Positions 10,948 to 21,612 are shown, numbered from the stretch's first letter. The stretch is DNA of 64,000 nucleotides from Erinaceus europaeus (GCF_950295315.1 NC_080185.1:45241237-45305236), one strand, 5' to 3'. Program-made: numbers and translations. Notes: generated from the sequence alone by a model not told the origin.

Positions 10948-10984
10948 AAGAAGAAGGAGGGAGATATTACATTCTCCAATACTC

Positions 10985-11180
10985 TGCAGAGTATTGGATC
11001 TACCTGAGATACCATTTATTTATTTATTTTTTGATTCTGTTTATTTATTAATGAGAAAGATAAGAGGAGAGAGAGAAAGAACCAGACAGCACTCTGGTAC
11101 ATTGTTACCAGGGATCAAACTCAGGACCTCATGCTTGAGAGTCCAATACCCTATCCACTGCGCCACCTCCTGGACCAATA
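10985..11180 (-). repeat. tRNA-derived SINE, family C
   Basis: Inverted copy. The tail TTTATTTATTTTTTGATTCTG is at the left. The head GTCCAGGAGGTGGCGCAGTG (complement of 11157-11176) and GGGATCAAACTCAGGACCTC (complementary B box) are at the right. Other copies lie at 32.8, 44.6, 60.8 and 63.2 kb. Confidence 0.85.
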
Positions 11181-11184
11181 TTTA

Positions 11185-11405
11185 TTTATTACTTTTTTAT
11201 TTATAAAATGAAAATAGTAACAAGACTATAGGATAAGAAGGGTACATTTCCACACAATGCCCACTCCCAGAGCTCCTTATCCAATCTCCTCCCTTGATAG
11301 CTTCCCTATTCTTTATATCTCTGGGAGTATGGACCCGGGATCCTTGTGGGGTACAGAAGATGGAAGGTCTGGCTTCTGGAATTGCTTCTTCGTTGAACAT
11401 GGAAT
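11185..11405 (-). repeat. Family R 3' end, about 220 bp
   Basis: AAAATGAAAATAGTAACAAGACTATAGG through CTTCGTTGAACATGG. 5'-truncated. Confidence 0.75.
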
Positions 11406-11419
11406 TTGGCAGGCACTTC

Positions 11420-12055
11420 TATCTTTAATTCTATTCCACTTAAGACTCCTGACAGCCAAGCTTCACTCTTTCTATATTATAAAAACAAAAATACTCTAAG
11501 TCTTTTCCCTAAAGCAATTGTCCAGTTCTAGAGCAGTCTTATGAATTTTGGCATGTATTGTCCTCATGGTTTGAAAAATAAGTCTTTTTAGATTTGAAAC
11601 AAAATACCCCCACCCCCATATCATACAATCTCTGAGTTTTTATTATTTTTTCCTGTTTTATAGCAGAAATTAATAGAATAACATGAAATAAAATAGTAAA
11701 TCTTCACTCCTCCTCACCCAGTGGTCTTAAAGAGAAGCGGCTTAGAATTTTCACTGTGGTTCAAATTCTCATGTTAAGTTCAAGAAACTTATGAGCTCTT
11801 AAAAAACAATTCTGTGCTGGAGAATGAATCCATTTGGGTATAGTCCAGAGAAAGGAAATATGAATATCGTGGTTTTATAACATGGTGTGTTAGTCTTTGA
11901 ACAAGTAAACATCATAAAACAATTGAGCTGAGCAGATTGAGAAAAAAAGTGTGAGGGAGTTAATTTCCTCATTTCTCATAGCAGAGAGTTAACACAAGCA
12001 TAGAAAAGTGAAGAAAGGCTACAGCTTCATAAGCATTATCTTGTGTGTGAGAGAC
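11420..12055. other. No recognisable feature
   Basis: AT-rich DNA with no repeat signature I recognise and no coding potential. Confidence 0.5.
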
Positions 12056-12059
12056 CAGA

Positions 12060-12260
12060 GCAAGTGCTTTTTTTTCTTCTTTCTTTCTCTCTCTCTCTTT
12101 CTTTTTTTTCTTCTTTTTAATGAATATCTTTCCTTTTGAGGTATCTCTGATTTACAAGTCTATAAGTAATTTCTTGTTTTTTACTCAGCACTGGCTACTT
12201 CGGAGCCTCAAGCATGAGCATCTTTTCGCATAACTGTTATGCTATCTTCTCTACTTTCCT
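12060..12260 (-). repeat. Old SINE remnant, antisense
   Basis: A pyrimidine run (TTTTTTCTTC...CTCTCTCTTTC) on the left leads to GGAGCCTCAAGCATGAGCATC and GCATAACTGTTATGCTATC on the right. The same pattern recurs, more decayed, at 21460-21612 and 47767-47880. Confidence 0.5.
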
Positions 12261-13204
12261 ATAAGTGCTTTTGAAGTATAATTTTTACCTTTCAAAATGT
12301 GCCACCTGAACCTCTACCATATCACCAAAATCCCTTCACCAAAGTCCTATGAGCCACCCTGCCACAAGCCCACACCCCATGAGCCATTGTTCCAGCCCCA
12401 CTTTTTTTTTTTAACTTCAGTTCTGATGTCCAAGTCCATAGACCCCATTGGATTTTGCTTATATTCCTTGTTTTGCTTATTTACCACCTATGGGTGAAGT
12501 TTAGGTTTTCATTTCATGAGTCTCTTCAATATTTCTTGTGGTTCTACTTCAGTAGTGATACAGTCTTCCAGCTGTCGCTTGTCTGAAAAAGTTCTCTGTA
12601 CCTCCTTTTTATAACCTAAAAAGGATAAAGTATTCTTGTGCAGTAGCCTTTTCCAGTAAAAATTGTTTTTACTGTGTCTTGCCAATTCTTTCAAGCCTTT
12701 ATAGTTTCTTTTGAGAAATCAGATGACAATCTTATGAGATTTCTTCTGCTTTTTTCAGAATCCTCTCTTTGTCTTTGATCTTTGCCATTTAAGTTATTAT
12801 GTGTCTTGGTGAACATACACTTGGATTCATTGTTCTTAGAACCCATCGAGCCTCCTGAATTTGGGGGTCCATATCCTTTAATCTGAGAAAATTATCAGCT
12901 GAAATATCTTCAAATATAGTTTATGAACCTTTTTATTCACCTTCTTGTACCCCCTATGGGATGAATGTTATTTCTCTTGATAATGTCTCATAATTGTCTT
13001 ACATTACCCTCAATTGTTTTAGTGTTTTACTTTTAGCTCATTTTTTTTCAGGGGGAGGGTGACATCTACCTTGTGTTCATGTTTTCTATTTCCATTATAG
13101 GTGTCTATCTTCTTGCAGGTTTTATTTTTCATTTTTTCCCTCGAGATAGCTCCTGTTTTCTTTCAGGGTTTCATTGGTTATTTCCCCATTGCTGATAGTA
13201 TTTA

Positions 13205-13535
13205 TTTACTTATTTTTCCCTCCAGGGTTATTTCTGGGACTCAGCGTGTGCACTAAGAATCGACTGCTCCTGAAGGCTATTTTTTTCTATTTTGTTGCCC
13301 TTGTTGTTTATTTTTGTTGTAGTTATTATTGTTGTTGTGGTTATTGTTGGACAGGACAGAGAGAAATCGAGAGAGGAGGGGATGACAGAGAGGGGGAGAG
13401 AAAGACATCTGCACACCTGCTCCACTGCTTGTGAAGCAACCCCCTTGCAGGTGGGGAGCCTGGGGCTTGACCTAGATCCCTACAACTGTCCATGTGCTTC
13501 TCGCCATGTGCACGTAACCTGCCTGCCCTCCCCCA
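13205..13535 (-). repeat. Family B SINE, long form with 3' module
   Basis: At the left, CTCCAGGGTTATTTCTGGGACTC...CTCCTGAAGG is the antisense of the 3' module. It is followed by TTGTTGCCCTTGTTG, the CT-rich body and a decayed head near 13530. Confidence 0.85.
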
Positions 13536-13714
13536 TAGTATTTTCCTCACTCCTGTGATAAATGTACCAATTAATATTTGGATATTTTCTTCATTTTTCT
13601 TCTGGCTTACTTGAATTTTCTTTTCTATTTTCTTCTGGCTTACTTGAATTTTCTTCTAGGTTCCTCTCCTGACTCATTGCTGTAGCTGAATTAACTGTTT
13701 TTGATTCAACCATA

Positions 13715-13752
13715 TATGTGTGTGTATGTGTGTGTGTGTGTGCGCGCGCGCC
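13715..13752 (+). repeat. (TG)n/(CG)n microsatellite
   Basis: Alternating purine-pyrimidine run, ATGTGTGTG...TGTGTGCGCGCGCG. Confidence 0.9.
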
Positions 13753-13754
13753 CT

Positions 13755-14435
13755 GGCTGTTGCTGTTTAGTTATTGTGTTGTGCAAGGAAAACACAAATG
13801 ATATTGCTAATACAACAACAGCAACAGAAGCAAAGGTTAATTAAACCAGATAGTAGGAAAAAAATAAATGAGTAAGATAAAAGGGGAAAAAAGAAACAAA
13901 AACAGAGAAAAAGCTCCAACTAGACTCAGCCAAATCCCTCCCACTGCAGAGAACACCACCCACTACCAGCCAATACAACATAAGCAACCCCAAAAGCTTA
14001 ATCAAGCCAGAAAGAAGGAAGAAGTTAAAAAAAAAGAAAAAAGAAGACAAATAAGCAAATAAAATCATAAACAAATCTCAGTAAATATAATAACAACAAT
14101 AGCAGCAGAATATCGAATTGGTCAAACTGGAGGGGACAAAGAAAACAACAAGAAAGAATCAATAATAAAAACAAAAAAGCAGCTCCAAGCCAAATGCCTC
14201 CCCCAAAGAGAGCCACATCAACCACTATCCAATGTAATAACCACAACAAAGGTGAAAGGAAAGATTGATCAAGTCAGAGAGAAAGAAGAAAGAAAAAGAA
14301 AAAAAGAAAGAAAAAAGGTGTGTGTGGGGGGCAAACTGCTACAACACAGATGCCTCCCACAGGCGAGATCACAAAAACACCCTTAGACAACAACCAATAA
14401 CAAAATAACAAGCTATCTATCTAATACAATAACAA
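13755..14435. repeat. Four degenerate A-rich tandem units, about 170-190 bp
   Basis: Each unit has an A/AG-rich stretch, then a block like AGCTCCAA..GCCAAATCCCTCCC..AGAG, then CACCA..CTACCAGCCAATA and AACAACA..CAAA, then a join like TTAATCAAGCCAGA / TTGATCAAGTCAGA. Block starts are near 13910, 14180 and 14335, with a fainter one between. They lie inside the putative L1 5' segment, where promoter monomers would be expected. Confidence 0.55.
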
Positions 14436-14730
14436 ACAGCCTGTAACTCAAGTCAGACCATGGGGACTGATATCCATCCCACCCATACTGTTCCTTGGTA
14501 ATGTTTTAGGATGTAATCCAGTGAGGCAGCTTTATATGACTCCCCACTGATTTCTGGTAAAAGGTTTCCCTTAAAAATTTTGCTTGCTGATTTTAACTCC
14601 ACAGGTGAGTGGGCACCTTAGTTTCTGCCCTATTTCCCCAAGCAGGCCACATCTGGCTTGGGAGCTGGGTGCTGGGGGGGAGACTCACAGTTTTGCTTCC
14701 TTTGTTCTTTAAGCTCCTTTTTACTGGCTT

Positions 14731-14923
14731 CTTCTTCTTCTAGCGTTTGCCCTTCTTCCATAGCCAGTCAACAGTGTCAGGTTGAAAGCTGTCAGGAGCT
14801 GCTTGTTGCTGGCTTTGTAAGTGACTGGGATCCATGTGGATTCAGTCGGCTAGGAAGGATTGTAAATTTCCCCAATGAATGGGTACTCACGGGATGCACC
14901 ACGAGAAGGTCGATCCAATGCAT
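14731..14923 (-). mobile_element. Vingi-derived non-autonomous element (193 bp)
   Basis: Flanked by a perfect 10-bp duplication TTACTGGCTT at 14721-14730 and 14924-14933. Read on the minus strand, it starts ATGCATTGGATCGACC and matches the first about 150 bp of the 7.9-kb Vingi. It jumps within GACAGCTTTCAA...CTG to the last about 50 bp (TGTTGACTGGCTATGG..CGCTAG) and ends in AGAAGAAGAAG. It is therefore a simple internal deletion that keeps both termini, the type described for hedgehog Vingi. It cannot encode protein. Confidence 0.93.
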
Positions 14924-15297
14924 TTACTGGCTTAGGATGAGTTATAATTTTACATTGTGGTTCCTTTTAATTCCCTCCTTTATAGTTTATCTCCTATAGG
15001 TCTGAAAATCCTGTTTCTGCTTAGAATTCCCAAGGTTGGAACCAGTTTTTTGGAAGAGTCTCTCTGATTCTTGCCTTCAGGTCTCCATCTTGACTCTGCC
15101 TTTATATGTTTTATTCCTTTGGTGTGTGGGGGGGATGATGGTGGTGTTTATGTGTTTGCACACATGTGCGTGCTCACTGTGTGGTTCTATTCTTTATTCC
15201 TCTCATCACTACTGTGAATTTATCTATACAATATTTCTCTTAATTTATTGTAGTCCTCTTTCATAATTCCTCTTAATTCAGTAAGCATCTCTAGGAC

Positions 15298-15763
15298 TGT
15301 TGTTTTCACTGGGCTATGTTGTTTTCACGGGGCTGGCTTCACGGGTGGGTAACAGATGACCAGGGACTCATGGTTGAGCTGTAGGCAGTATCTCCTTATT
15401 CATGCAGGAGGCAGCACAATCTAAGCCGAGCTAAGCTAAACTCAAGGTACAGTAAAACTCACAATGCTGTCTTTATATATACTTGCCAAGTAGGGTAGAA
15501 ACAGGATGTGACATAGAGAGAGTGGAGAGAAAAGTGACTGGTGAAAATCAGAGTGTGACAAGGAGAGGATCAGGGTGTGACAAGGAGAGGGGGTGGAGCA
15601 GGTGAGAATTCTATCACTGAACCACTAATGCCCTGGAGGGAGGGTGGTGCTTGTTAACAGCGGTTATGTAAATAGAATGAAGTGGTTATGTAAATAGAAT
15701 AGTGTTAAGCAGGGGGGATTTAAACCAAATGAAACAGAAGGGGTTTTTAAAAGCATACCAACA
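15298..15763 (-). mobile_element. Solo LTR (ERV2-like, 6-bp TSD TAGGAC)
   Basis: TAGGAC occurs at 15292-15297 and 15764-15769. On the minus strand it runs from TGTTGGTATGC to GAAAACAACA. It has a TATA-like run near 15470-15480, and the polyadenylation site is degenerate (AATAAG). U3 holds an 18-bp motif repeated at 15661-15678 and 15683-15700, and a second short duplication (GTGTGACAAGGAGAGG) at about 15550-15590. It is the same family as the LTRs at 47903-48290 and 59516-59942. The 6-bp duplication points to a class II (betaretrovirus-like) integrase. Confidence 0.88.
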
Positions 15764-15839
15764 TAGGACCATTGCTTTGAGTTCTTCACTTGGAGGTTTA
15801 TATGATTTTGTTAAATTGAGTGGTTTCTTTAAATAAATT

Positions 15840-17270
15840 ATTAGTTATTTAATATTTATTTATGAAATTATGAGATAATTGGTATAATTTTGCACAGTTC
15901 TCATTACCAAGGTTTTGTATCCCATTCTCTCCATTGGAAACTGCAGTAGTTCTCCTAAGGTCACAGATATGTGTTGACTATTATTTTTAGAACTCTCTCT
16001 CACCATATATATATAATATATATAACATATACAATATATATAATATATTATATATAATATATGTAATATAGAATATATATTATATATATTGTATATATTA
16101 CATATATCATATATCGTATATTGTATATTATATATAATATATAATGTATATATATATCCATTTTTCTATGGTCCCGCATTATCTTCCTTTCTAAGTCACA
16201 CCTACTTCTGAATGTCCTTCCTTTTCCCTCTTCTTTCCCCAGGTACCAATGGAATTGGAGTTCAGAGCCTTCTGTTCATCTTCCCCCTATTATCCCCCCC
16301 CTCTTTGGGAGTATGAACCAGAATTCTTTTTGAGGTGCAGAAGGGGGGAGTTCTAGCTTCTGTATTTACTTCTCTGCTGGACATGGAAGTTGACAGATCG
16401 ATCTGTGCCCCCCAGCCAGTTTCTATCTTTCTCTAGTGGGGTAGGGGTCTGGAGAGGTGATATCCTAGGACACATTGGTGAGGTCTTTTGCCCAGGAAGG
16501 TCAGGATGGAATCATAGTAGTGTCTGAAACTTGGTGGCTGAAAGGCAGTAAAATATAAAGCAGAAAAAATGTTTAGTAGACAAAATCCATAAAGTAGGGA
16601 TATAGTAGATTAGAATAGAGATCTTAGGGTAGAGAGAAGCTAGGAAGTCAATTTTGGGTATGATCCTAAGGGCCCATGACCTTGATATATTTTTTTTCTT
16701 GAGCTTGATATCTAACACGCATGTGACCTAAAAATATTGTCTGGGAAGATGGTGTCAGAGTTGGGAATAGGACTAGAAAGTTGGATTAAGCCAGACAGTA
16801 GCTACCAAGCTCAAAAAATGCAATTAACTGTTTATCTCATGCATATGATCTAAGTCCCACATATTTTTATATTTAACACAGGATCCTGTGTAACCTCCGA
16901 GTTCCTGTCAGTCTGAAGTCACAGTTCATGGTCTCAGCTGGGAAAATTCTAGGCTGCACTTGCTTCAGGGTCAGTCTTCCTTGAGTGGCAGAGTAAGAGG
17001 ATTCGGCCTCCCTTCAGAGAGTGAGGAAGTCCCTACTTTATAGTGATATCAAGATCCTGGAGAGGCCCACAAGAAGGTTTGTGATGATGTTCTTGATGGA
17101 AATGATCATAATGGTAAACAGAGTGATATATTAATGGTCTAGGCCCATATTATCTATGTGGAAATCCATGAATAGATTCCATGAATAGAACCACCAATGA
17201 TACACCTTGATATTGATCAAAAAGGCCATCCTTACGTGAGCCAGTCTCTTGCCCTTATCCAGCTTTTGTA
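15840..17270 (-). repeat. Family R, older subfamily, about 1.4 kb
   Basis: Left terminus AATTATGAGATAATTGGTATAATTTTGCAC, then GGTTGACTATT-like sequence, an AT-rich expansion (16005-16160), GGTACCAATGGAATTGGAGTTC and the TTGTCTGGGAAGATGGTGTCAG block at about 16738. The same blocks recur at 45.8-46.5 kb. Non-coding. Confidence 0.65.
16003..16162. repeat. TATA-rich low-complexity tract
   Basis: Almost pure A/T, with imperfect TATATAATATA units and several short inverted repeats. Interrupts the R copy. Confidence 0.9.
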
Positions 17271-17429
17271 GTGTTTTTTTTTCCTTCGGATGAGTTTAGG
17301 CTTTCTCTTCAGTTTTTAAAGTGTTGAGTGTCATTTATTGTACCCAAACCAGTATTATGTTTATAAGGTCTGGTCTCAATTTAAGGAGGAAATACACCTC
17401 AGATTTTTGTGGGGTCTAAGTTAAACTTA

Positions 17430-18310
17430 AGTTGTTTTTTTATTGGTGATTCAGTAATGATCAACAAGATTGTGGGATAAGAAGGGTACAATTCCACACA
17501 ATTCCTTCCACCAGAGTTCCATATCCATTCTTTCTACTGGAAGCTTCTCTATTCTTTTTCTGTCTGGTAGTATAGACCAAAGATCCTTATGTGGTGCAGA
17601 AGGTGGGTAATCTTACATTTTTGCTGAACTTACTTGTCTGACGATTTTAGTAAAGGTTGTCATAGGGACAATAATTGTCCTGTAGTTGGTATGTACTATA
17701 TGCCAGTATATCTCTTGGTCAGTTGTATACAGTATTTCTTCATTTATTTATTTTTAATTGTGTTTTAATGATGATTAACAAGATTGTTAGATAAAAAGAG
17801 TACCATTCCACATAGTTACCACCACCAGAGTTCCATGATCCATCCCCTCCATTGGAAGCTTCTGGCTTCTGTAACTACTTCTCTGTAAGACATGGACATT
17901 GTCAAGTCAATCCATACCCCCAGCCTGTTTCTAACTTTCCTTTGTGGGGTAGGGCTCTGGAGAGGTGAGATTCTAGGACACACTGGAAAGGTCTTCTGCC
18001 CAGGGAGTTCAGGGTGGAATCACAGTAGTGTCTGCCACTTGGTGGCTGAAAGATAAGAGGATATAAATAACGGCAAAATTGTTTAATAAACAGGAGCCGA
18101 AAGGTAGGAATAGAGCAAATGAAACTAAAAGTCTTCGTGTGCAAAGAAGCTAGGAAGTATATTTTAAGGTATGTTCCAAGAAGTCCAAGATTTTAATAAT
18201 TTTTACCTGATCCTGTTAGCTAAAGTGTGGGTAGACTAAAAGTATTGTCTGGAAATATGGTGTCAGAGTTGAGAATAGAACCAGAAAGTTGGATTGGGGT
18301 ACAGAGTAGC
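17430..18310 (-). repeat. Two old family R copies in the same orientation
   Basis: The first 3' terminus is at about 17438 (TTGGTGATTCAGTAATGATCAACAAGATTG) and extends to about 17625. A second 3' terminus begins near 17755 (TTTTAATGATGATTAACAAGATTG) and runs through the TCTGTAACTACTTCTCTG block to GGTGTCAGAGTTGAGAATAG. Confidence 0.6.
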
Positions 18311-18324
18311 CTAACATGAGAAAT

Positions 18325-18475
18325 TGAGAGGAGTATAGAGAGGGAGAGAGACAGAGAGATACCTGCAGCACTACTTCACCACTCATGAAGCTTTCCCCTG
18401 CAGGTGAGGACCAAGGGCTTGAACCCAGGTCTTTGTGTACTGTAGTATGTGTGCTTAACCGGGTGAGTGGGCCCT
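18325..18475 (-). repeat. Family A SINE
   Basis: Inverted copy: GAGAGGGAGAGAGACAGAG, CTTCACCACTCATGAAGC, and GGGCTTGAACCCAGG (complementary B box), ending at GAGTGGGCCC. Confidence 0.8.
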
Positions 18476-18593
18476 CTATTTCTCTGTCTCTATCTAATAA
18501 TAATAAATTTTAAAATCCAAAAGATGTCAACAACTATACTGTAAGTGATTAACCCTTCCCAACAAAATGATAAGAAAATAAAACAAGAAGCCC

Positions 18594-19090
18594 AGCAGTG
18601 GCACACACAGTTGAGTCCACATATTACCATGTGTAAGGACCTGGGTTTCAACCCCTGCTTCCCACCTGCAATGGGAAGCTTCAGGTGTGGTGAAGAAGTT
18701 CTGTAGGTGCCTCTCTTTCTCTATCCCTCTCTGTTCTTCTTTCTTTCTTTAATTATTTATTGGATAGAGAGGGAGAGAAATTGAGAGGGCTGGAGGAGAG
18801 AGAGAGAGGGAGACAGAGAGACACCTGCAGCTCTGCTTCACCACTCGTGAAGCTTTCCCCGTGCAGGTGGGGGCCAGGAACTTGAACCCAGGTCCTAGCG
18901 TATTATGTATGTGCACTTAACCAGATGCACCACCCTCTCTTTTCCTCTCTATCTTGCCACTCCTCTCTATTTTTCTCTGTCAGATCAAATAAAATACAAA
19001 TCTGAAAAGAAAAAATGGACACCAGGAGTAGTGGATTTGTAACGCCAACATCAAACCCCCAGCAATAACTTGGTTGTAATAATAATAATA
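18594..19090 (+). repeat. Family A SINE split by an inverted family A SINE
   Basis: The plus-strand copy starts CCCAGCAGTGGCACACACAG and runs to CTCTCTGTTCTTC (about 18742). It resumes at about 18937 (CTCTCTTTTCCTCTCTATC) and finishes with AATAAAATACAAATC, the module GGACACCAGGAGTAGTGGATTTGT...CCCCAGCAATAAC and AATAATAATAAT. Confidence 0.8.
18745..18936 (-). repeat. Family A SINE nested inside another
   Basis: TTTAATTATTTATTGGATAGAG (complement of the tail) through CTTAACCAGATGCACCACC (complement of the head). It lies wholly inside the plus-strand copy, so it is the younger insertion. Confidence 0.85.
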
Positions 19091-19124
19091 ATTTTATTTT
19101 GTTAATTTTTTCTTTAATAAAAAA

Positions 19125-19275
19125 ACTTAAGTCTTGTGTATCAACTGTGAAGCACATGCATTTCACACATGAGTCCTTGGGTTTGATCCCTGGTACAGCA
19201 TGAAATGGAAAAGTATTACTGCTTTCTCTCTCTCTCTCTCTTTCTCTCTCTTTATTTTCCTCTATATATCTCAAT
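19125..19275 (+). repeat. Old SINE remnant
   Basis: B-box-like GGGTTTGATCCCTGGTAC at 19170-19190, followed by a CT-rich run and TATATCTCAATAAGTA. The head is decayed. Confidence 0.5.
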
Positions 19276-19409
19276 AAGTATATAAAACAAATGTATAAAT
19301 AAAAATTATTATAGATTATTAAATCAAACTTAAAAAATTCTATAACTTATTTGTTTGGAAAGACACATTTTGTCACTAACCTTGCTATTTCGTTGTTGTT
19401 ATCATCACC

Positions 19410-19625
19410 AAGGCTTCACTGCTCCAAGATGAATTTTTCAAATAGAGAGAGAGAAAGAGAGAAGGGGGGCAGAGAGGAAGAGATACAAAGAGGCAGAACA
19501 AGAGAATCAAAGAGACCACAGCATTAAAGCTTCCTTTAACATGGTGGGTGGCTGTGTACAAATCTGGGTCATGCACATGGTGAAGCAGCACACTACCCAC
19601 GCAAGCTATTTTGCTGGCTTCCCTG
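19410..19625 (-). repeat. Old SINE-like remnant, antisense
   Basis: GGCTTCACTGCTCCAAGATG, a GA-rich stretch, then CAAGCTATTTTGCTGGC at the right. The same block order occurs in the split remnant at 38485-38895. Confidence 0.45.
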
Positions 19626-19629
19626 CTAC

Positions 19630-21025
19630 TTGTGATGGAACAAACCACAGGAGAGTTTTGAGACTTACACAAGAAAGCAGAGGAAGAGGCTGCCTGCTTG
19701 TCACACACATCATAGGACTTTATTAACATGCAAGCAAAACTATTTTAATGCATAAACACTTCACCTCATCATGTAGTTGCTTCTAGTAAGCACACAGTTT
19801 ATACTCATTTGTCAAAAAAGATTATCTCTCACTAATGCCATCCGTGAAGTGATAATTAAAGATAGAAGATTTGTCCCATTTTCTCCAGCTCATGTGCTGC
19901 TATCTTAGAGGAAAATCACTTGACATGTTTATGTATGCAATGAAATTCTGAGTAAAATCAAGATAGTTTAAAGGATGCTTCTCTTCAATAACCTCCCAAA
20001 GGTACCAGTGGCTTCTTGATCAACTAAGGGGATACTCAGCCATGCCTTAAAACCATCAATATAGTTGAAGATTTAGTCTGAGAACAGTTTTGGCACTATG
20101 TCAGCCCAAACAACCCTATCAGTGCCTGACAACCCCCATTCCTAATGGCAGATAAGGCTGGCTTTAAGGATACATATCCAGCCTAGGAAAGTACAATAGA
20201 TCTGCAAGTGACTCAAAAAGAGTGCTTTACATATTAACATTGGGGGACCTAAGTAAACCTTTGAATTGTTCCACAGTGAGCTGCTTTCCACTGTCACAGT
20301 TCAAACTTCTTAAACACAGAGACTCATTTCTCCATTGTAGACATATGCTAGTCATCTTGAAACTATGCTTGCTGAGAGCATACCAAGCCAGCCTGGAAAC
20401 AATCACACTGTACTATATATCAAAGAATAGCCAGATGTTTGCCTGATGTGGGTTTCTTTGGCAGGTGTCACCCTAAGAAAGGGGTTCCAACCAGGATGCT
20501 GTCAACACTCAAAAGGCATGTCATACACCTTTTCACAGTGATGGAGTAATCAGTCATTCCCTCCAGATTGGAAACAAAGACCAGATGGCACTTCTTTTCA
20601 GAAGATGTTGCTAAAGTATCTTTCAGGGTTACCAAATGATTCTACCACTCCTTTTATTATAACAGACAGTTACTAATGCCATCCTCTGAGCAGTTTGAAG
20701 GCAAACACTTGATTGCCCAAATTCATATTTCTTGAACTCCATTGTTTAAAGCAATGCTTAGTGCTTATGGCTCTTACAGGAACATTTGCTTGAAGCTTTG
20801 GTTGAAATACAGCAGAGAAAAGTAAATTTAAATGTAAAAGAAACACAGATGGGAAGCTAGAGAAAAATTAGTTTTTAACAGTGAGCTTTGCATTGCATTT
20901 TCAAGTCTACTTTTTCATTTCATGTTTTCTACTCAGTAATAGCATCTTAATGATTATATTGACAGGCTGGAATAGGGTCCACCTCAAAGGAAGAGCAATT
21001 TCCTTGTGTTTGCTTATTATTTTTG
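19630..21025. other. Apparently single-copy DNA; no gene recognised
   Basis: Balanced composition and no match to other repeats of the window. Reading frames on both strands are short, and no splice-bounded frame stands out. Confidence 0.5.

Positions 21026-21030
<5 letters not shown>

Positions 21031-21082
<52 letters not shown>
21031..21082. repeat. (AC)26 microsatellite
   Basis: Uninterrupted dinucleotide array. Confidence 0.98.
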
Positions 21083-21085
<3 letters not shown>

Positions 21086-21459
21086 AATTACAAACTCAAA
21101 ATTTGCACCTGCAAAAAAAATTTAAAGTATCTAACCCTAGGGAGAAAATGAAGGTAAGCAATCTGTAATCAGTCTAGAATAGTATTTCTCTGTGAATTCT
21201 TGAGACTAAATGTATTAGAATATCACTGGGATACTTGTCAAAAGATACCCAGGTCTGGATATATATACCCAGTGATATTTACATCACTGGTATTCAGCAT
21301 TAGTAATATCCAGATACTATTGGGTAGTGCTCATAGAACTTAGGTGATTATGGCTCCCCTTATAGTATGAGAACCACTGTTCTTAAACGAGATATATGCT
21401 GCTTTATTTAAGTGCATCTGAGGCCCCAATTTCACCTTGAAATTCATTTATTAGAATCT

Positions 21460-21612
21460 CTGTTTTTGTTTATTGTTTGTTTTCTGTTTGACTTTTACCA
21501 GAGAATTGCTCAACTCTGGTTAATGGTAGTACTGGGCATTGAATTTGAGACCTTTGGTGCCTTTGGTATAACAGCCTTTTTGCATAACCATTATGCTGTC
21601 TTTCTAGCCCAA
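21460..21612 (-). repeat. Old SINE remnant, antisense
   Basis: GCATAACCATTATGCTGTCTTTC at the right and GGGCATTGAATTTGAGACC in the middle, parallel to the remnant at 12060-12260. Confidence 0.5.

Larger units (their letters stand above)
7876..10954 (+). mobile_element. Vingi non-LTR retrotransposon, near full length, inactive
   Basis: A 3.08-kb element flanked by AGGAGGGAG at 7867-7875 and 10955-10963, a target-site duplication. The 5' start ATGCATTGGATCGACC is exactly the start of the 193-bp derivative at 14.7 kb, and the 3' end is a stop codon followed by an AGAAGAAG tail. It encodes, in order, an AP-type endonuclease, a reverse transcriptase and a C-terminal Cys/His region. I see no RNase H domain, which fits Vingi rather than Ingi. 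In mammals this clade is known from hedgehogs (established knowledge). The coding sequence is broken by stops and frameshifts, described in the parts below. Confidence 0.9.
12262..15130 (-). repeat. Probable L1 5' segment (antisense) with later insertions
   Basis: The plus strand reads like the antisense of a mammalian L1 5' portion: TTTATAGTTTCTTTTGAGAAATCAG, ATTATGTGTCTTGGTG, GAGCCTCCTGAATTTGG and AATGTCTCATAATTGTC between 12690 and 13010. At the far right lies CAGGTCTCCATCTTGACTC (about 15080), whose complement resembles the conserved L1 5' start. It is interrupted by a family B SINE (13205-13535) and the Vingi derivative (14731-14923). No ORF survives. Assignment to L1 rests on pattern memory, not alignment. 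Confidence 0.5.

Noticed and set aside
13841..14249. Hydrophobic minus-strand frames resembling membrane proteins
   Set aside because: They are the complement of A-rich tandem repeats (Phe/Leu-rich by composition only).
16003..16162. Promoter with multiple TATA boxes
   Set aside because: Simple AT-rich expansion within a repeat; no initiator, CpG or downstream frame.
21031..21082. Histidine/threonine repeat protein
   Set aside because: Translation of an (AC)n microsatellite.
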